DNA of 64,000 bases. It comes from Hyphomonadaceae bacterium. GTDB taxonomy: Bacteria > Pseudomonadota > Alphaproteobacteria > Caulobacterales > Aquidulcibacteraceae. The stretch is from NCBI GenBank assembly GCA_016791365.1, contig JAEUMT010000025.1:1-64000 (forward strand), given 5' to 3'. The notes below the pieces were generated by a model. The model searched no databases. It was not told the origin of the DNA and saw nothing but the letters and a program-made list of their open reading frames with translations. The number at the start of each line of letters is the position of its first letter. Positions within the stretch are counted from its first letter, which is position 1. Below, one piece after another: positions 33,448 through 42,606 of the stretch. Made by a program: the position numbers and the translations under genes.

Positions 33448-34433
33448 GTGCGCGTCTCTTTGCGGCCAAGGCGCGCTCTGAGCGCGGCGACCTCCGCCTC
33501 GCGATCAGCCAACTTGCAGGCGAGACTCGCGACAACCAACGCCTGATCGAACTTATCGTTCACTGCCGGCAAGCGTCGGAGAATGGCATCGACGCGCGCT
33601 GCCTCGCTATCAAGCTGTGCGCGCTCCGGCGTGTCCCAGCGCGCGTCCGGCATGGCCTTGCGGCTGTGATAGAACGCGGCGCCTGGCGCCTCTTGAGTCC
33701 ACTCGCGATGATGCACGAAATAAAACGGCGCCTCACGCACCTGAACCAAACGCCGCCCGCTCGCCACGCATTTGCGGCTGACGGCGATTTCGGCGGCGAT
33801 GCATTCGCCGTAATTGGCGCCGATCGGAAATCCCCCGATGAGCGACAGCGTGTCGCGCGATGCGGCCCATGCCAGTGAGCGCAGGTGGCCGCCGGTCGCG
33901 CCCGGATCAACGCCCCATCTCTTCATTGCATCGAGATAGGCATCTATCCGGCCGGCGGGACGTCCATCGACGAAATGGTCCTGGAGAGTTGAGCCGCGAT
34001 GGAGCGCCCTCAAGCGATCCCAAGTGTGTTCCCAGGCTGGATTGAACGCCTCACCCACGAGGCCAACGCCAGGATCGGCGCAACGCTCTGAAAACGCCAA
34101 ACCCCAATTTTCGCGCACCACCAGACATTCGTCTTGAAGGAAAAGAAAGTGCTCGCTTTCCGGGTTTAGCCGCCAGCCGTGCTCCCATGCGCCAATGTTC
34201 ATTCCCACATTCTCGCGATAGGCGATCGAAACGGGAAACGGGCAAGGCGGGAGGGTCAATTCTTGATCGTTGGTCCGGTTTACAACGATCTGACAGGCGA
34301 ATTGCACACCGGCGTCAAACTTGCTCATTGAGCTGAGCAGCGCCTCGAGCTTGTCGCTCGAACGGCGGTCATAAAAGGAAATCACCACACAGAGCTGAGC
34401 GCCTGCGCCAAGAGAAGCCCGACCCGTTGACAT
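33444..34433 (-). CDS. Glycosyltransferase-like protein
   Basis: A 329-residue protein starting MSTGRASLGAGAQLCVVISF at ATG 34433. The much longer frame to 34685 would run into the divergent gene, so it was rejected. The N-terminal part resembles a GT-A Rossmann half: LCVVISFYDRRSSDKLEALLSSM, then VGMNIGAWEHGWRLNPESEHFLFLQDECLV. In that segment QDE sits where DXD is expected. The C-terminal part has YFVHHREWTQ and a heptad-like tail. Probably a glycosyltransferase of the surface polysaccharide. The family is not assigned. Confidence 0.7.
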   Translation of the reverse strand: MSTGRASLGAGAQLCVVISFYDRRSSDKLEALLSSMSKFDAGVQFACQIVVNRTNDQELTLPPCPFPVSIAYRENVGMNIGAWEHGWRLNPESEHFLFLQDECLVVRENWGLAFSERCADPGVGLVGEAFNPAWEHTWDRLRALHRGSTLQDHFVDGRPAGRIDAYLDAMKRWGVDPGATGGHLRSLAWAASRDTLSLIGGFPIGANYGECIAAEIAVSRKCVASGRRLVQVREAPFYFVHHREWTQEAPGAAFYHSRKAMPDARWDTPERAQLDSEAARVDAILRRLPAVNDKFDQALVVASLACKLADREAEVAALRARLGRKETRT

Positions 34434-34566
34434 GGCGCAAACGTGTTCGAGATGGGCGGCGTAAGTCAAGGGCCGGACCGCGTCCACAACACCCCCCCCG
34501 CACCAGGTGTTTTCGGCGGGACCGGTTTCCAGTACGTATGGCGCGTAGAGCGGAAGAGGACGGCGC

Positions 34567-36294
34567 GTGAGTATTTTTGTGATCGGGATGCATCGTTCGG
34601 GCACCAGCATGGTTGCTGGCATGCTAAAGCATCTCGGCGTCCACTTCGGCGAAGAGCCGGACATGCTGCCCGCCAACAGCGCCAATGAACTCGGCTATTT
34701 TGAGCATCAACGCGCGCTCGCCTTGAATGACGCACTGGGGCGCGCCAACAAAGTGAGCTGGCGCACGCTTCCGTCTCTGGACCTATCCTCTCCCCTCGCC
34801 GGGCAGGACGACTATTCGAACGGCGTCAGAGACCTCGCAACCGAACTTGATCGGCACGCACCTTGGGGCATCAAGGATCCACGTCTCTGTTTCCTTCTTC
34901 CATTCTGGCGGGCGCACGCAGGCGACGTTCATGTCGTTGTATGCATCCGCAAGCCCGAGGCTGTTGCCCGCTCGCTGTCGCGCCGGAATGGATTGTCTCC
35001 AGCTTACGGCGCCGCATTGTGGGAGCTCTACACGCTCGCCGCGCTGAAGAACTCAGACAAGCTCCCGCGAACAATTGTCACTTACGAGGATTGTCTTCTC
35101 GATCCGGGCGGTGTTGTGAGCACTCTCGTCGCCAAGGTGGAGGAGTGGGAGGGGATCAGGCCGAACAGCGCCCAGATTCAAGCAGCGTTGCGGCAAGTTC
35201 GACCCGAACTCGATCACGCGGATGACGCAGCGAAGGAAGAGGCGCCCGATACGGAAAAGCTCGCATTGTACGAGCGCATAGTCGGCGGTCAGTTCGAACC
35301 GTCAGCGACGAATGCGGCGTCGAGCAAAGAGATCATCCGGCTGGAACAATCACATCAGAACGCCAAGGCCGCAATCGACACTCTTCGCAGCGAACTCGCA
35401 CATCAATCGGCGGCGCTCGACAAGGAGCGGCGGTCGATCGAAGCCGTTCAGGAACGCCTCGCTGATCTCTTGGGCTGGGCCCGATTGACTCACGCCTCCC
35501 CCGCTGCTCCAGCCGACACCCAGCGCCCTTCCGGTCTGGACGAGCAGCTCGACGCACTAAAGCAAGTCATCCACTTGGCGACGCAGGTTGCGGCGCTCAA
35601 GCCTCTGGCCGAGCAAGCCCGCGCGGAACTTATCGCGTCGAAGGATGAGCGCATTGCGTGGCGGGAGGCGGAGCTCCGGCGCCTAACGGATCGCTTGTCG
35701 GAAAGCGAACAAAGATACGAAGCAATCTTTGTCGATATGGTTGCTCTGCGCGCGCGCGCGGAAACGGCGAGCCAACTCAAGGCGCAGACCGAGACGCTTG
35801 AACGCGAACTCGCCGCCCACGCGGAACGGACCCAAGCGGCAAAGTCCGAAGCGGCGCGCACGCGTAACCTGCTCGATGACGCGCGAAAAGAATTCGGCGG
35901 CCTCAAGGCGGAGCTTGAGGCAACCGAACATCGCGCGCGCGAAGACAAGCGCAGAGCCAACAAGGCCGACGAAGAAGTGCTGGCGCTGCGTCAGGCGTTG
36001 CAGGCGGCGCGGACGCCGCCGACCACGCCTCCGTCAACCGGCCTCAAGAAGCGGACCGATAGTGCGCCCGCCGAAGCGCCGGCAAATGACGACAAGGCGG
36101 CGCGCCGCGCAATGAGACGGCGCCTCAAGGCGATGCACGAAATCATCAAATCAATGGATCAGGCGCTCTCGCCGCCTTTGGGCCGCATCGCAGTGCCCGT
36201 GCGCCAGTTGCGGGGCGACCTCGTCCGGCTCCGCGCTATCGTCGTCAGCGAGTTGGAAAAGTCCCGCGAGAACGATCCTATCAACGAACAATGA
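34567..36294 (+). CDS. Sulfotransferase-like domain fused to a long coiled coil
   Basis: A 575-residue protein with a GTG start. Residues 1-230 are sulfotransferase-like: the PAPS-binding loop GMHRSGTSMVAGML at 7-20, the IKDPRLCFLLPFW strand, VVVCIRKPEAVARSLSRR and a VTYEDCLLDP motif. Residues about 255-510 are a charged heptad-rich coiled coil (for example QTETLERELAAHAERTQAAK), followed by a basic tail. It may sulfate a polysaccharide or act as a scaffold. It overlaps the convergent glycosyltransferase gene by 14 bp at the 3' end. Confidence 0.8.
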   Translation: MSIFVIGMHRSGTSMVAGMLKHLGVHFGEEPDMLPANSANELGYFEHQRALALNDALGRANKVSWRTLPSLDLSSPLAGQDDYSNGVRDLATELDRHAPWGIKDPRLCFLLPFWRAHAGDVHVVVCIRKPEAVARSLSRRNGLSPAYGAALWELYTLAALKNSDKLPRTIVTYEDCLLDPGGVVSTLVAKVEEWEGIRPNSAQIQAALRQVRPELDHADDAAKEEAPDTEKLALYERIVGGQFEPSATNAASSKEIIRLEQSHQNAKAAIDTLRSELAHQSAALDKERRSIEAVQERLADLLGWARLTHASPAAPADTQRPSGLDEQLDALKQVIHLATQVAALKPLAEQARAELIASKDERIAWREAELRRLTDRLSESEQRYEAIFVDMVALRARAETASQLKAQTETLERELAAHAERTQAAKSEAARTRNLLDDARKEFGGLKAELEATEHRAREDKRRANKADEEVLALRQALQAARTPPTTPPSTGLKKRTDSAPAEAPANDDKAARRAMRRRLKAMHEIIKSMDQALSPPLGRIAVPVRQLRGDLVRLRAIVVSELEKSRENDPINEQ

Positions 36295-38191
36295 GCTTGT
36301 AGGTCGATCTAACCAATCGATAGATCGTCGGATTGCGCAGCGCGCGTTGCATAAACGGCGTCTCCGCCAATCGCTGCGCCAGCCGTTTTGGCAAGGGGCG
36401 TTGTTCAGCCTCAGTTACCGAAGGCAGTGGCGGCGTGGGCGTGACGCGCGGCGGGAGGGGTGATGTCCCCGCGGTCACCGGCAATTGCTTCGCACGCTCC
36501 GTAAGCACCGTGTCCAGCTTGAGCTCATCCAGCGCCATCGCGGTCATTTGCGGATAAAGGCTTCGCAGCAATGTCTTTTGCGGCGCTTCATCAACACGGC
36601 CCCTGCTCGCACCCGGCGTGTGCGTCGCGCACAAATGACCGAGGCTTACACTGCGGAGGCCCAGCAGGTTCACGCGGCACGCGAAGTCGACATCATTGTA
36701 GCCGTTGGGAAACGATACAGGATCGAGCCGGCCAGCTTCCATAAACGTGGCTCGCGACACCGCGGCGCACGCGAACGTGTTTCCGAACACCTCGCGTACA
36801 AACGGCGTGAAACATGCGTCCGATGCTTCTTCCACTATGCTATCGAAATACGCCGTCGGCTGCAGACGCAAAGACATGCCCGCCGTCTCCTGTTGATCAG
36901 CGGGGTTCACCATGCGCACGCCGACACTTCCAACGCCAGGCGCAGCCGCCCACGCCGCCATCTCCTGCACCGCATTCGGAGATTGGATGATCGCGTCATT
37001 GTTCAAGAACACAATCACGTCGCCCAGACTCTCGGCTACCGCTAGGTTGCATTGGGCGCTATGGTTGAATGGCTTGTTGTAAGCGATCAGCTTGCAGCGA
37101 CCTCCATCGAATTCTCGCGCCAGCGCGGAACGCAGCTGCGTAAGAGACTCTGCTGTGGACTGGTTGTCGACAAGGACGACCTCGAGATAGCCGCTGAAGT
37201 TCTGAGCCAAAGCGCTGCGCGCGGCTTTGACCGTCAAATCGGGCTTGTCACGGAAGGGGATGATGACGCTGACCACCGCAGACGCGACCCGTGGCACGAG
37301 ATAATACGGCGCCGGCGAATCGCCTGGCAGCAGCTTCAGCTCGAATGCCTTGGACTGACGGAAAATCTCGACATACGCATCGGCGTAATCCTCGAACGCC
37401 GCGCGCGCCACACCCGCAAGATCCTCAGCGGCGCGATGATTGGCGCGAATGAGAAGCGGTTCTTGAACGCTGCCGCGTGTGACGTCCGCCTTTTGCAGCA
37501 ACCAAAGCTGAAAAAGATGCAGGTGATTGCGAAGCGCTTCGCGCGCGAGGTCGCCCGGATACTGGATGACCCACTTCGACTCCACGGCGAACGCATTGCG
37601 CAGGTAGGGCCAATGTTGCAGGGCGTGGGTGTCGAGCACAGGATTGCGCTGGGCCCATTGGAGCTTCGAACCATCCGCCGAAGGCTGCAACTCGCCCCAG
37701 GCCACAACCGCAGCACTCCCGCGCAACTTCGCGAGCGCGGTGCCAGCGGACGGGTGAAGACGATCCCCATGCCGGAGGAATGTCACCATGCGTTGGCGGG
37801 ATAGAGTCGCGCGTTGCGCCGCCTCCAGCCCCACCCACACCTCTATATCGCCCAGTGCTATGTTGCCTGGTGCAAGCTTGAGCTTCGCAAGCCACCCGCG
37901 GGCAGCCTCCGCCTGATCCGTGTCGCCCGCGACAAGGATACAGCGCGTCGGCCCAAACGACTGCAGCGCCATCGACTCCAACGTCGCCCGCAATGCGTCA
38001 TCAGGCGCCTGCTCAATCAGAACAACGACAGCCAGCGCGTTCGCCACGCCCGCCGTCTCACCACCGCCAGCAAGATTGCGCTCTTCCTTGAGGCGCTTCA
38101 CCAGGCGATCGAACGGCACACCGCGATAGGCGCTGTCGAGCGGCATCGCACGTAGCGCCGCGAGCTCAACTTCGGCCTCTAGGTAACTCAC
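36281..38191 (-). CDS. Glycosyltransferase family 2 protein, large
   Basis: A 636-residue protein with a GTG start. The C-terminal half has a clear GT2 domain from about residue 305: VSVIIPFRDKPDLTVKAARSAL, VLVDNQSTAESL, then VIVFLNNDAIIQSP (NND in place of DXD) and FPNGYNDVDFACRVNLLG. The N-terminal half (1-290) is a second, more diverged GT2-like unit with VVLIEQAPDDALRATLESMA. The double-domain layout resembles O-antigen and rhamnan glycosyltransferases. The donor sugar is unknown. The next minus-strand gene starts 9 bp upstream of it. Confidence 0.88.
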   Translation of the reverse strand: MSYLEAEVELAALRAMPLDSAYRGVPFDRLVKRLKEERNLAGGGETAGVANALAVVVLIEQAPDDALRATLESMALQSFGPTRCILVAGDTDQAEAARGWLAKLKLAPGNIALGDIEVWVGLEAAQRATLSRQRMVTFLRHGDRLHPSAGTALAKLRGSAAVVAWGELQPSADGSKLQWAQRNPVLDTHALQHWPYLRNAFAVESKWVIQYPGDLAREALRNHLHLFQLWLLQKADVTRGSVQEPLLIRANHRAAEDLAGVARAAFEDYADAYVEIFRQSKAFELKLLPGDSPAPYYLVPRVASAVVSVIIPFRDKPDLTVKAARSALAQNFSGYLEVVLVDNQSTAESLTQLRSALAREFDGGRCKLIAYNKPFNHSAQCNLAVAESLGDVIVFLNNDAIIQSPNAVQEMAAWAAAPGVGSVGVRMVNPADQQETAGMSLRLQPTAYFDSIVEEASDACFTPFVREVFGNTFACAAVSRATFMEAGRLDPVSFPNGYNDVDFACRVNLLGLRSVSLGHLCATHTPGASRGRVDEAPQKTLLRSLYPQMTAMALDELKLDTVLTERAKQLPVTAGTSPLPPRVTPTPPLPSVTEAEQRPLPKRLAQRLAETPFMQRALRNPTIYRLVRSTYKLIVR

Positions 38192-38200
38192 GGTTCCGCC

Positions 38201-39208
38201 CTACCCCGGATTCTCGTTGTGCAATTTCAGAAAAGCCTGCCGCCATTGCGCGGCGATTTCTCTGATGTTGAAGCGGGTTCTCACATAGGCCGAGCCCGCC
38301 ATCGTGCGCAGCTGCGCTTCCCGGCTGGACGCCATACAGTGGCGCATACCGGCCTCCCAGTCGTCGATAAACGCAAACGGCGCGAGTTCATCGTATGCGG
38401 GGATGCGATCCGCAAGAACCGGCACGCCATACCAGAGCGCTGTCGCCAGGCGATTGTTCGATTTGCAGAGTGTGAACGGATTGGCGTTGACCGGAATGAT
38501 CACGACGTTCGCACGCGCCAGTTCGCCGCCGAACTTCGCCCCGTCCCATTCGACGTATCGCGACTCGATGTTGAGCTGCGGGCGAAGTGCTTCGAACTTT
38601 GCCCGATCGTTCGAGACAACGACCAATTCTACCGGCGCGCGTTGCGCGGCAGCGTCCAAGCGCCCGCGCACGGTGAGCAAATCCTCCATGCCCGCCGGAG
38701 CATTGGGTGACCCGTGCGAGCCGAACCAGAGAATGCGAAACGGCTCGCCCTCAGGGCGCGCGAACGCCGAACGCGAGCTGTCGCCAAGATCGATCGCCTC
38801 CACTGCGTCGCCGACGACGAGCGCCGGACGGCGAAGCGTCAGTTCGCGTGAGACCGTCTTGGCCAAGTGCGCGCTGCAGCAGATGACGCCGGAAACGGTA
38901 TCGATCATCTCGCGCAACTGCGCGCCAGCCGTTTTATACGCAGGAAGATCGTAGGGATTGTAAAAATGATTGTCCGACAAATCGACAACCGTCTTGATGC
39001 CCTGGCTCGTCAGCGAGCGTGCGAGTTTGACATTCTCGGCGTCATATAATTTCGAGAAGACGACGAGACTGTATTCCGCGGCCCGCGCGGGATCGAAGAC
39101 CTCGACCGGAAACCCCTGCTCACGCAGTGCATTGAGCGGCGAGAGACAGCGAAAGCGTACCGAAGCCACGCTCGGGTCGTCGGATTTTGGCTTCCAGCCC
39201 ACCAGCAT
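38201..39208 (-). CDS. Glycosyltransferase, GT-B (family 1-like)
   Basis: A 335-residue protein. ATG 39208 is chosen over a TTG two codons upstream because GGGAAG lies nine bases before it. The start MLVGWKPKSDDPSVASVRFR followed by DLSDNHFYNP and VICCSAHLAKTVSREL looks like a GT-B acceptor domain. The donor half has FRILWFGSHGSPNAPAGMED, VVSNDRAKFEALRP and LCKSNNRLATALWYGVPVL, the family 1 nucleotide-sugar region. It is part of the minus-strand run 36281-40669. Confidence 0.82.
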   Translation of the reverse strand: MLVGWKPKSDDPSVASVRFRCLSPLNALREQGFPVEVFDPARAAEYSLVVFSKLYDAENVKLARSLTSQGIKTVVDLSDNHFYNPYDLPAYKTAGAQLREMIDTVSGVICCSAHLAKTVSRELTLRRPALVVGDAVEAIDLGDSSRSAFARPEGEPFRILWFGSHGSPNAPAGMEDLLTVRGRLDAAAQRAPVELVVVSNDRAKFEALRPQLNIESRYVEWDGAKFGGELARANVVIIPVNANPFTLCKSNNRLATALWYGVPVLADRIPAYDELAPFAFIDDWEAGMRHCMASSREAQLRTMAGSAYVRTRFNIREIAAQWRQAFLKLHNENPG

Positions 39209-39238
39209 CGGCAAAAACTTCCCGGCAATTCACGCGCC

Positions 39239-40669
39239 CTACGACGCCGTGGCGGCCTTTTTTGTGAAGCGCTTGTAGGGCGGTGTCCATTCGCTCATCA
39301 ACTGCGATCCGCGGGGATGCGGCTTGAGTTTCGCCCATTCCGGCAACAGCGGCGAGACAAAGCCCCGCTCAATCGCTTCGTAAAGCTCATCCATCGTCAC
39401 GAAACCATCGGCAACCGCACGGCGCAGGTCCGCGTACCAGATCTCGCCGTTCTTGTTCTTGTCGCTCACCCACGGTTGGGTCGGCATATCCGTATAGTGC
39501 AGCAGCTTGGTGCGGCCGTGCTCGTACGATTCCAGGGAATTCCATTCAAACTCAAGACCGGCGCGTTTGCGCTCCTGCGGCATCATCGCGAAGTCATACA
39601 TCAGCGACTTGTAGTCAAACTCGCCGGCGTCGAGCGCCTTGACCAGCGCCTTGGCGTCCCACCCGAGCTTCGCGCAATCAAGCAACATGACTGAATATTG
39701 CGGAATGCGCCCTTCCGATCCGCTGAGTTCCGAATAGAGCAACCAGGACTCACCCATGTCGCGCGCCCAAAGATCGCGAATGTCAGTGAAGACTTGCATG
39801 TCCGCATCGACATAAACGGCGCGCCCCTTGTGCCCACATAGCTCCGGAATCTTGAACCGGCAGAACGAGAACCCGGTACGCGCCCGGCGCGCGGGATCGG
39901 CCGGCGTCGGAAGGCCCGCATTGTCGATGACCTCAAAACGCACCGACATGCTGGCGTAGCGCCGCACGCTATATTCAAACATCTTGGCGCCGAGCATTTG
40001 CGTTTCGTCAGCGCCAATGAAGATGCGCGCCGGCGTTTGCATCGTAAGCGGACCGAACACAAGGCTGGGATAGGCTCGCAACGTTTGCGCGAATTGACCG
40101 AACTGCTTGTCGAAATCCTCACGCCCGTTGGCGAGCAAGGTGACATCGTTCAGATCGGAAAACTTCGCCGCATAGGAAGCGCCGCCATCCACGCCGAGCG
40201 TGCGAACCTGCTGAGCGCCCGCCGCCGCGAGAATATTCAGCCCTGCTTCCGCGCTGAAGAACTTGATCGGCGTCAGCGGTTCGCCCGCCAGGGGTTCAAA
40301 ATCGCGCGCCGTCTGCGCGTTGAACGTGACCAGGCGCCCTTCGCGATCCAATTGCGCGAGGCGGGGATTCTCCCGCACGAAATCTTCCAGCGTTTTGGCG
40401 CTCGGCCGGAAATCCACATGCGGACGCCAGGGCATGAACACGAAGTGCGCATTCGTGAGAATATCGTCGCCGCACGCGTCGAAGACGTCGATGTCCATCA
40501 TCAAGGCGGCGTCGCATTTCACCGCGCGCGCGACATGGTTGAGCGCCAAAATCGAATAAGTCTCGACCATTTCTGGCCGGAACTTGCCGAAGGTTGGCCC
40601 CTTCCCGAGGATCAGCCAGGGTTTGGCGCTGATATCGTATTGCAGCGCCCAATTGCGTGCAGTCAGCAT
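39239..40669 (-). CDS. Two-domain glycosyltransferase (DUF115-like plus GT8-like)
   Basis: A 476-residue protein from ATG 40669 (MLTARNWALQYDISAKPWLI); the longer frame runs into the divergent promoter region. The N-terminal domain (1-220), with KPWLILGKGPTFGKF and CDAALMMDIDVFDAC, resembles DUF115/sialyltransferase-like proteins. The C-terminal domain starts at IFIGADETQMLGAKMFEYSV and has the GT8 metal motif YVDADMQVF. It ends with KLLHYTDMPTQPW, the His-containing GT8 C-terminal motif. The combination would be a bifunctional surface-glycan enzyme. It is divergent from the ABC exporter genes. Confidence 0.8.
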   Translation of the reverse strand: MLTARNWALQYDISAKPWLILGKGPTFGKFRPEMVETYSILALNHVARAVKCDAALMMDIDVFDACGDDILTNAHFVFMPWRPHVDFRPSAKTLEDFVRENPRLAQLDREGRLVTFNAQTARDFEPLAGEPLTPIKFFSAEAGLNILAAAGAQQVRTLGVDGGASYAAKFSDLNDVTLLANGREDFDKQFGQFAQTLRAYPSLVFGPLTMQTPARIFIGADETQMLGAKMFEYSVRRYASMSVRFEVIDNAGLPTPADPARRARTGFSFCRFKIPELCGHKGRAVYVDADMQVFTDIRDLWARDMGESWLLYSELSGSEGRIPQYSVMLLDCAKLGWDAKALVKALDAGEFDYKSLMYDFAMMPQERKRAGLEFEWNSLESYEHGRTKLLHYTDMPTQPWVSDKNKNGEIWYADLRRAVADGFVTMDELYEAIERGFVSPLLPEWAKLKPHPRGSQLMSEWTPPYKRFTKKAATAS

Positions 40670-40836
40670 CCTCAATGGTCTCCCAAACCGGATTCGGCCC
40701 CACCCGAAGCTCATAAACAAAAGGTTCGCCCTGTAAACGAGACCAGACGCCGCTCCGCTCAAGCAGGCGCCCCCTTGGCTTAATGGTCGCCGTTGGCGAC
40801 ACTGCCGGGCGCACACTGGGCCGCGGAACGGGTGAC

Positions 40837-41718
40837 ATGACTGCTGGCATTTGGACCACTCGTCTCAGAGTCGCCGCACTGCGGTTTGGGCTATGGATGG
40901 GCAGCCCACTGCGGCCCGCTAAAGGCGCCAATACGAACTTCGTCCGCGACGCCGCACGCGCTTGGCGTATGTCCGCGTTCGCCCGCAGCCTCGCTTATCA
41001 CAGAGCAATTGCCCGCAATCGGCAAGCCTATCTCGGCGCGCTGTGGATGCCGCTCGGCTTTGTGCTCTTTGCCGGCGGCATATCGCTCTTGTGGGCGCAA
41101 ATTTTCGATCGCCCGCTCAACACCTACTTGCCTTACGTCACGTTCGGGTTGTTCGTGTGGAACCTCATCCTGGGTTCGCTGGTGGACGGCGCGCGCGCCA
41201 TGCAGGAGAGCCGCAATCTCATCCTGCAGAGCAATACGCCAATTCTCATCTACCCGCTCACGGCGATGCTCAAGCAGTCGATCATGGCGGCGTACAACAT
41301 TCCGTTTGTCATTCTGGTCGCGATTGCGTTTTCACCAGCATTTGACCCCGCGATGCTGCTGGCGTTGCCCGGCCTGTTGCTGGTCTGGGTGCTGGGATTG
41401 GCAGTCTGCATAACGCTATCAATCCTCTGCACGTACGTCCCGGATCTTAGCGAACTCATAGCCAGCGGTTTGCGCTTTGTGTTTTTCTTCACGCCAATCC
41501 TGTGGCTGCCGAACACGCGCGAGGGGCTGCACCATATCTGGATGTGGAACCCGTTCTACTACGTCATAGAAGTGGTCCGCGCCCCGCTGTCAGGCAATCA
41601 CGAGATCGCGCCGCTCGCATTTGCGGTCACGGGCGCTCTCACCTTGATTGCTTGGCTGGTGGCGGTCTTCGTTTATCGGCGCTTCGCGGGCGCCGTCCCC
41701 ACGCGGCTCGGAGGCTGA
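40837..41718 (+). CDS. wzm: Polysaccharide ABC exporter, permease subunit (Wzm/KpsM type)
   Basis: An inner-membrane subunit exporting an undecaprenyl-linked glycan, 293 residues from ATG 40837 (an ATG 18 codons upstream is also possible). It begins with a cytoplasmic amphipathic segment (SLAYHRAIARNRQAYLGALW). Six hydrophobic segments follow, including MPLGFVLFAGGISLLWAQIF and VFFFTPILWLPNTREGLHHI. The typical WNPFYYVIEVVRAPL motif precedes the last helix. The ATP-binding subunit gene follows after 3 bp. Confidence 0.88.
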   Translation: MTAGIWTTRLRVAALRFGLWMGSPLRPAKGANTNFVRDAARAWRMSAFARSLAYHRAIARNRQAYLGALWMPLGFVLFAGGISLLWAQIFDRPLNTYLPYVTFGLFVWNLILGSLVDGARAMQESRNLILQSNTPILIYPLTAMLKQSIMAAYNIPFVILVAIAFSPAFDPAMLLALPGLLLVWVLGLAVCITLSILCTYVPDLSELIASGLRFVFFFTPILWLPNTREGLHHIWMWNPFYYVIEVVRAPLSGNHEIAPLAFAVTGALTLIAWLVAVFVYRRFAGAVPTRLGG

Positions 41719-41721
41719 CGC

Positions 41722-42534
41722 ATGGCCGGGCTGATCCTCGAAAACGTATCCGTATCGTTTCCCATCCGGGGTGCGCCGGCGCAGGGAAAGCGCGGCGGCG
41801 TCATGCAAAGACTGCGCAGCGCCTATGGCGGCGGCCGCGCCACCGGCTCCGCGACCGTGCTTTCGAACCTTTGGCTCTCGCTGAAGCCCGGCGACAGTTT
41901 GGCTATCCTTGGACACAACGGCGCGGGCAAGAGCACGCTCTTGCGCACAATGGCTGGCGTCTATCCGCCATCGACAGGACGCATGTGGACCGATGGCGTC
42001 GTGGCGCCAATTCTTTCGCCTCAGGTGGGCTTTGTCCCCAATGCGAGCGGATACGAGAACATCGCCCTACGCGGCATGCTGCTTGGCATGTCGCGCCGGG
42101 AGGTCGACGCAAAGACTGAAGAGATCCGCGCCTTCGCCGATATCGGCGATTGGATTCACGAGCCAGTCGCGACCTATTCAAGCGGAATGGCGCTCCGGCT
42201 GGCCTTTGCAATCTGCACCAGCATGCGTCCCGATATTCTCCTGATCGACGAATGGATCGGCGCAGGTGACGCGCTGTTTATGCAAAGGGCCGGCGAAAGA
42301 CTGGAAGAGCTGGTCGGCTCGGTGGAAATTCTGGTGCTCGCGTCACATCGCGATTCCATCCTGCGCAAATTCTGCAACCAGGGGATCGTGCTCGATCGCG
42401 GCGCCATCGTCTTTCACGGCTCCGTCGCGGATGCGATCAGCTTTCACGGCGAATTGGTGCGCCTCTATGCCGAGTCAGGGCGCGACGCCCGCCCTATCGG
42501 CCGCATCGATTTCCCAAGCCTGAGTGACGTCTGA
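41722..42534 (+). CDS. wzt: Polysaccharide ABC exporter, ATP-binding subunit (Wzt/KpsT type)
   Basis: A 270-residue ATPase driving export through the Wzm-like permease. Walker A is [11 protein letters not shown], the signature is [13 protein letters not shown] and Walker B is [27 protein letters not shown] is the characteristic Wzt/KpsT segment. It ends shortly after the nucleotide-binding domain, so it lacks the C-terminal carbohydrate-binding domain of E. coli O9a Wzt. Such short versions export glycans without recognising a terminal cap. It is 3 bp from the permease stop. Confidence 0.9.
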   Translation: MAGLILENVSVSFPIRGAPAQGKRGGVMQRLRSAYGGGRATGSATVLSNLWLSLKPGDSLAILGHNGAGKSTLLRTMAGVYPPSTGRMWTDGVVAPILSPQVGFVPNASGYENIALRGMLLGMSRREVDAKTEEIRAFADIGDWIHEPVATYSSGMALRLAFAICTSMRPDILLIDEWIGAGDALFMQRAGERLEELVGSVEILVLASHRDSILRKFCNQGIVLDRGAIVFHGSVADAISFHGELVRLYAESGRDARPIGRIDFPSLSDV

Positions 42535-42606
42535 ACGGCCTGGAACCGCAGCGCGGCTGCTTTCGCCGCATTTGCCCCACCCCGCCCGCTCGGGTAAGAA
42601 AACACC

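Noticed and set aside
34434-34685. N-terminal extension of the minus-strand glycosyltransferase-like gene
   Set aside because: It would overlap the start of the divergent sulfotransferase-like gene and the extra residues are not protein-like.
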